Shown piece after piece: positions 59,648 through 64,000 of a stretch of 64,000 nucleotides of DNA; the first letter of the stretch is position 1, and the number at the start of each line of letters is the position of its first letter. This DNA comes from Eucalyptus grandis (lineage: Eukaryota; Streptophyta; Magnoliopsida; Myrtales; Myrtaceae). Below the pieces are notes generated by a model. It did no database searches, was not told where the DNA came from, and worked only from the letters and a program-made list of their open reading frames with translations. A program made the position numbers and the translations under genes. The stretch spans positions 33,567,516-33,631,515 of the forward strand of contig NC_052615.1 in NCBI RefSeq assembly GCF_016545825.1. The letters are read 5' to 3'.

Positions 59648-60340
59648 CGATAAGTCAACTGAAGATGTGCCGTGATTTAAGTCGAATTGACCTTAACTTG
59701 CCTTAATTCCCAAGCTATGCTATGTGTGGCAATTGTTGGTGTTGAAGACGAACGTACTGAATTATCATTGACAAGGCTAAACAAACAATACATTGAGATT
59801 TCATATCATATCATATTTAGTGTTATCTTGATTAAAAATCCAAATGATCAAACGTAGCTTTAGGGTGCAAATATTTCACAAAAAAAACTTAAGATTTTAC
59901 ATTGAACAAATTAAAGTCTTAGGGACCATATTGCACGTTGAGCTAAAATTCATGAATTTTTACATCATCATTTCATAAAAATATGACAAGAAGTTCAAGT
60001 TCTCTTCACCAATTTGCCCCTCTGTCGGCCAAATTATTGAATATAGATATATAGGATGATAAGTCAAGTGAGGGTGTGCCGCGATTTAAATCGAATTGAC
60101 CTTAACTTGCCTTAATTTCCAAGCCATGCTATGTGTGGCAATAGTTGGTGTTCAAGATAAACGTGCTGAATTATCATTGGCCAAGCCAAACAAATAATAG
60201 ATTGAGATCTCATATCATATCTTATTCATTCATATCTTGATTAAAAATCCAAATGACTAAACACAATCTTAGGGTGTGAACATATTGAATTATTATTGGT
60301 TAGGTCTAAACAAATAATACATTAAGATTTCATGTTATAT
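59456..60340. repeat. About 440 bp direct duplication in copy 2 intergenic DNA
   Basis: The segment starting ACATTAAACAAAATG (about 59457) recurs as ACATTGAACAAATTA (59898), including the CCAATTTGCC, GATAAGTCAA and CCTTAACTTGCCTTAATT landmarks. Copy 1 has one version (from about 38255). The two units are clearly diverged. Confidence 0.75.
59602..59645. repeat. AT dinucleotide microsatellite
   Basis: About 22 uninterrupted AT units. The matching place in copy 1 (about 38408) has no expansion. Confidence 0.95.
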
Positions 60341-61552
60341 CCTATTCAGTTATATCTTGATTAAAAATTCAAACGACCAAATGCAGCCGTAAGGTGTGAA
60401 TATTTCACGAAAAAACTTAAGATTTTGAAAATATTTTCTAACAAGCGATCGCTTGTATTGTTTATAAGTATGAACGAATGAAAAATGTTTTCATCATCCA
60501 TTAGGTTTAATATTCCGTTGATTGGTTTTTTCAATAGATATAACCAATCATTTTTCAGAAAATATTTTTCAAATATCGAATTTACTGTGAAACAAATGCG
60601 CCCTAAGTGAACGATTTTGAAAGTAACTTCAGTTAGTGCTCGAAAAGTTGTGATATTAAATCGAGCACCGCATATAATATGTTGGTAATTATACTTTGCC
60701 CCTCAAGTTACTAGTTGTGCTTAGTACCAAAGAGACGCTTGGTTGCTCAAGAAATTTGCTTTGGTAGTCTCACTTAGAGTTGTATTAAAATGTGTCTTTA
60801 ACGATTCGCTTTTTAATATGTTAAAACTGGAGGTCCCGAGTTCGAATCTTTCCAAGTCCCATCCGCTTCCCTAATTAAATAGTTCGACGCTTAATACTAA
60901 GCAAAAAGACGAGACTAAACGTGAGGAAAAATGTTATGATATTTAAATAATAGATCACGCATTCATTTAATAATTTAATAAATTCAAATTCCCAATTCGG
61001 CCATTAGGATTTGAATGTGGTGAATTATCAATTTCCACAAAATGTCAAAACAAAGCGCCTAATTTTGTTGCCACTTGACCAGAGAGACTTTCACTTTCAG
61101 CTTTGATTGACCATCTCTCCCGGCTTTTATCATCATGCTATCTTTATGACAATATATATAGCTTATAATTGCAACTTAAATTGTCATCGCTCTTGTTTGC
61201 ACGTCTTGATAGATGATCTTCCAGTCGGCATCCAATGAGAAAAAAATCATCAGCTTACCATAGTCCGTGAGAAAATCTCGATATGGTAGCTTCCGCTTTC
61301 AATCACTGCCATATTGTCAAACCCGTTGGACTGCATTCAATTTCGACTAAAGCCATTTATCACTTGGGATAATACCCTAAATAGGATTTTGATTTATTCA
61401 GAGTTTGTTCTATATGAATTTAATGGTGTGTAAGTCAAAGTTTCAATGCCTTCCTACCCCCATTTCATATTCCAATTATAATAATATGGATTCTCATTCA
61501 TCATGATTAAACATTGTTCTTCAATTTCACAGGGATCAATAATATTTCATTT

Positions 61553-62302
61553 TGTTAAATTAATGTCTCGAATTTGAATTCGAATAACGATTTGTTAAAT
61601 CGAATTTTATTGATAAAGATTTCCCAATAAAAAGAATCGTAAGTTTCTGCGAAGGATTGCAAAAAAGGAAATAAAATGAAGATACGAATTTCTTCCTTAC
61701 CCGCGGAGGCTTGCCGAAATTGTTATGCAGGTGGGGTGGGCACACACGATTTCACGCGTGGATTTCTTGTTCTGCCATGCAAACAAAAGAGGAAAGAAGC
61801 CTCTGCGCGTGAACCTGGGCCCACGTATAAAAGCGGAAACAATTGCAGGCCTTCTTCTCCTTTTAGTAAGATGCCGCCGAAGCCTACGTAGATGAAGCCG
61901 CGAGCTGCTGCACGTACAAGCCAAGTGAAAGAAGGAGCCGCGCGTAGGAGCACATAGAAGCCATGTGAAGCCGTACAAAGAGTTATTTTGTTTTGAATTT
62001 GAACACGCGATAATTTTGTGCAGTGAATTTATGTTCAAGTGAGTTGTTTATTTATAAACACTTTGAATTTGTAGTTAAATCTAAATGTGGGAAATACTCG
62101 AGCGTGTGAACGATTGTAAACTCTGATTTTCTGATTATAGTGGATTATTTGCCGCTGGCTCTCCTGTGGATGTAGATACCAATACTCAAACCGAATCACG
62201 TAAATTTCTGATGTCCTTATTATTTCTCGTTTATTTTTCTAATGATTTCGCGTTGACGTAAATTGTAAGATTCTGTCATTTCCGTATAATTATATTTCAA
62301 TA
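61553..62302 (+). mobile_element. Solo LTR (Copia type), only in copy 2
   Basis: A 750 bp block starting TGTTAAATTAATG and ending TTTCAATA (the usual CA end changed to TA), flanked by the target duplication CATTT (61548-61552 and 62303-62307). Copy 1 has the empty site at 39893-39897. The right part contains CTGGCTCTCCTGTGGATGTAG and AACCGAATCACGTAAAT, familiar from the ends of plant Copia LTRs read in the forward direction. No internal retroelement sequence remains, so it probably arose by LTR-LTR recombination. The short plus-strand frame at 61676-61891 is not credible. Confidence 0.8.
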
Positions 62303-62465
62303 CATTTGATAAAAGTAAAACCATGTCCAAAATGAACAAGTGCATGAAAGAAGTCACATGCGTGGGATATTTCTAGAAAATTCAGGCGGTCTTTTTTGGA
62401 AATGAAATAGTAAAGCGATTGATTATGGTGGTTGGTCAGTTTAGCTTATGAGGACCGCAGGATGT

Positions 62466-62687
62466 TCATGGTCTACTGTAGTAGTTGTGTGCAATTTCTT
62501 CTAGATGCTTAGCGTGAGCGACGGGAATTGCCCCCGTTCTTCGTCGCCGCTCCTCTTCACACACTCGACGCCGAGTCTCCACATGTGTCGCGAGACCAGT
62601 GATGCTTGTGTGAAAAAAGGGTTTTCCACGGACGGGGCAATAATAGAAATTATGGAAAAGGGATGACTCTTTGGTTAGTGAGAGCAC
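62466..62687 (-). CDS. Small unrecognised ORF shared by both duplicates (copy 2)
   Basis: 73 codons, the counterpart of 40026-40277. The frame is the same, but a CGA-to-TGA change removes the last ten residues. No domain is recognised, and coding status is doubtful. Confidence 0.18.
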   Translation of the reverse strand: MLSLTKESSLFHNFYYCPVRGKPFFHTSITGLATHVETRRRVCEEERRRRTGAIPVAHAKHLEEIAHNYYSRP

Positions 62688-63189
62688 TCATAAAATATCA
62701 ATATGAGCGTGGTTCTTACGTTTGGCGTGTATATTCTTTTATTCCCGTTCCCTCTGGTTTAAGAATGTTATCAACACTATATTTTCGTTGACGAAAAGGA
62801 TAATAACAAAATCCTTCATTTTCAGACTGTTGCCTCGTCTGGCGGATAGGATTCTGGCAAATCTACAAGTGACAGCGATATTAGAGTGAACCCACGTTTA
62901 AGATAATGCACCAACCAAAGAACACCTTCGAACACGTTTGAACATTCAAGTTTGACTTTTATTTCCTCTTTATTCTGATCTTCCACTCCGTTTACGCTGA
63001 AGAACTCCCAAGTTATTGCTAATTAATCAAAGTCATGGAGCTTATTTGTTCCTCTATAAGCTACCATGTGAGACGACGGACTAACCCTTTTCTTTTTCTT
63101 TTTCTTTTTCTTTTTATTCCCAATAAATTCATGTAACCAATTTTTATTTTATTTTTCTTTTTAAAATTTGCAATTTAAAATTAAAAAGT
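62688..63189. other. End of shared intergenic DNA, copy 2
   Basis: Matches 40278-40772 and stops at about 63189, where copy 1 continues into the CYP88 promoter region and copy 2 enters an inverted-repeat element. Confidence 0.6.
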
Positions 63190-64000
63190 AAAGAGAAAAG
63201 AAAAATTTTCTACGTCAACGTCCGGCGGACAACCTTTGTCCACGTCATTTGTGATTTATTTATTATTTTTCTTTGGAAAATTATCCAAAAAGACCTAAAT
63301 TTATTACATTTTTGTCAATTTAATTCTAAAATTTTTAATTTTACCAATTGAGTCCATTCAGTCAATTTTGGTCGAATTCAATGACATGGACATCGATTAT
63401 CCTACATGGCAATGTCAATGCCCGGTGCTAATGTGAACAAAATTTATTGCTTTTTAAATATTTTTTCAAAAATTTAAAACATTTTTAACTTTTTTATCTC
63501 TCTTCTTCCTCCTCCAATCACGCAACCTTTGACGACCGGCTAGAGGCTATGACTAGTGAGAGTCGGCCTCGCCGGGAGCTAGCGATGGGTGACCTCGCCA
63601 GCCTCTTGCAAGGTTGCCCTTGTCGATATTTGGCGAGGGACGACCTTGCAAGCCTTGGGCAAGGCTCGCCCTCACCGAATCTGGCAAGGGTGAGCCTCAC
63701 TTGCAGCCGACGAGGTCACCCTTCACCCTTGCATGCCTTGGACAAGGCTTGCCCTCGACGAGCGAGGGTTGGCCTCACTAGTCGCGAATAAGGCTCAACC
63801 TCGCCAGTTCTCGGCATGCCAACTCTCACTGGTCATAGCCTCTAGCCAGTCACCTAGCGACCGACCAACAGAGGAAGAAGAGAGAAGGGGAAAAAAAGAA
63901 AAGAATTTTTTTAAAAATATTTAAAATAATAAAAATAATAACAATTTTTGTCCACATCAACGCTGGTCATGCGACATAGGATGACCAACGTCCAACACGT
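63190..64000. mobile_element. Inverted-repeat (fold-back) element, right end outside window
   Basis: The left arm (about 63388-63600) and right arm (about 63800-64000) are long imperfect inverse complements. GGCTAGAGGCTATGACTAG (63539) pairs with TGGTCATAGCCTCTAGCCAG (63829), and ATCCTACATGGCAATG with the inverse of CATGCGACATAGGAT. The loop is GC-rich with short repeats around GCAAGGC and CTCGCC. It is absent from copy 1, where the CYP88 promoter follows instead. The end and any target duplication are beyond the window. Confidence 0.6.

Noticed and set aside
61676..62038. Short frames on both strands within the solo LTR
   Set aside because: They lie wholly inside LTR sequence, without known motifs, and do not extend beyond it.

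Overview
This is nuclear DNA of a seed plant. The one clear host gene has eight exons with GT-AG introns and belongs to the plant cytochrome P450 family CYP88. Almost everything else is plant LTR retrotransposon (Copia and Ty3-gypsy of the Tat/Ogre type), plus MuDR-like, SINE-like and fold-back sequence. The species cannot be read from the sequence. A woody eudicot seems likely, but this is a guess.

Layout. The window is a tandem duplication of a CYP88 locus with a period of about 45 kb. Gene copy 1 contributes only its last intron and last exon (1-542). Gene copy 2 is complete (41357-45859). The 3' flank of each gene is the same: about 0.25 kb of flank, a tRNA-derived SINE relic, then a 5'-truncated Copia element called B here (972-32849 interrupted; 46226-55994 interrupted). 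B is followed by several kb of shared non-coding DNA (34850-40780 and 55995-63189). Because the sequence that precedes gene 2 recurs after gene 2, a third CYP88 copy is predicted just beyond position 64000.

Each duplicate acts as the empty-site control for the other. Copy 1 alone carries Copia element A (2164-28867), inserted into B. A itself was split by a 17.3 kb Ogre-like gypsy element (8606-25897) with a CCATG target duplication. Copy 2 alone carries an RT-less Copia element C (46260-50591, target duplication GGGTG) inside the B LTR, a SINE (50902-51131, 15 bp target duplication), and a solo LTR (61553-62302, target duplication CATTT). A 2.0 kb MuDR-like transposase relic (32850-34849) is present in copy 1 and absent from copy 2. 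All LTR elements with coding sequence run on the minus strand.

Gene content. CYP88 enzymes are ER-bound P450s: CYP88A is ent-kaurenoic acid oxidase of gibberellin synthesis, and CYP88D members oxidise triterpenes. Copy 2 has all P450 signatures and an open frame, but a 2-nt deletion in its last exon replaces the normal C-terminus seen in copy 1 with a longer, unrelated tail. The retroelements all carry stops or frameshifts and look non-autonomous. The least ordinary parts are a long third ORF in the envelope position of both Copia elements A and B, and the Ogre element, which has a plant-mobile-domain-like ORF upstream of gag, two RNase H domains and a tandem-repeat array in its 3' untranslated region.
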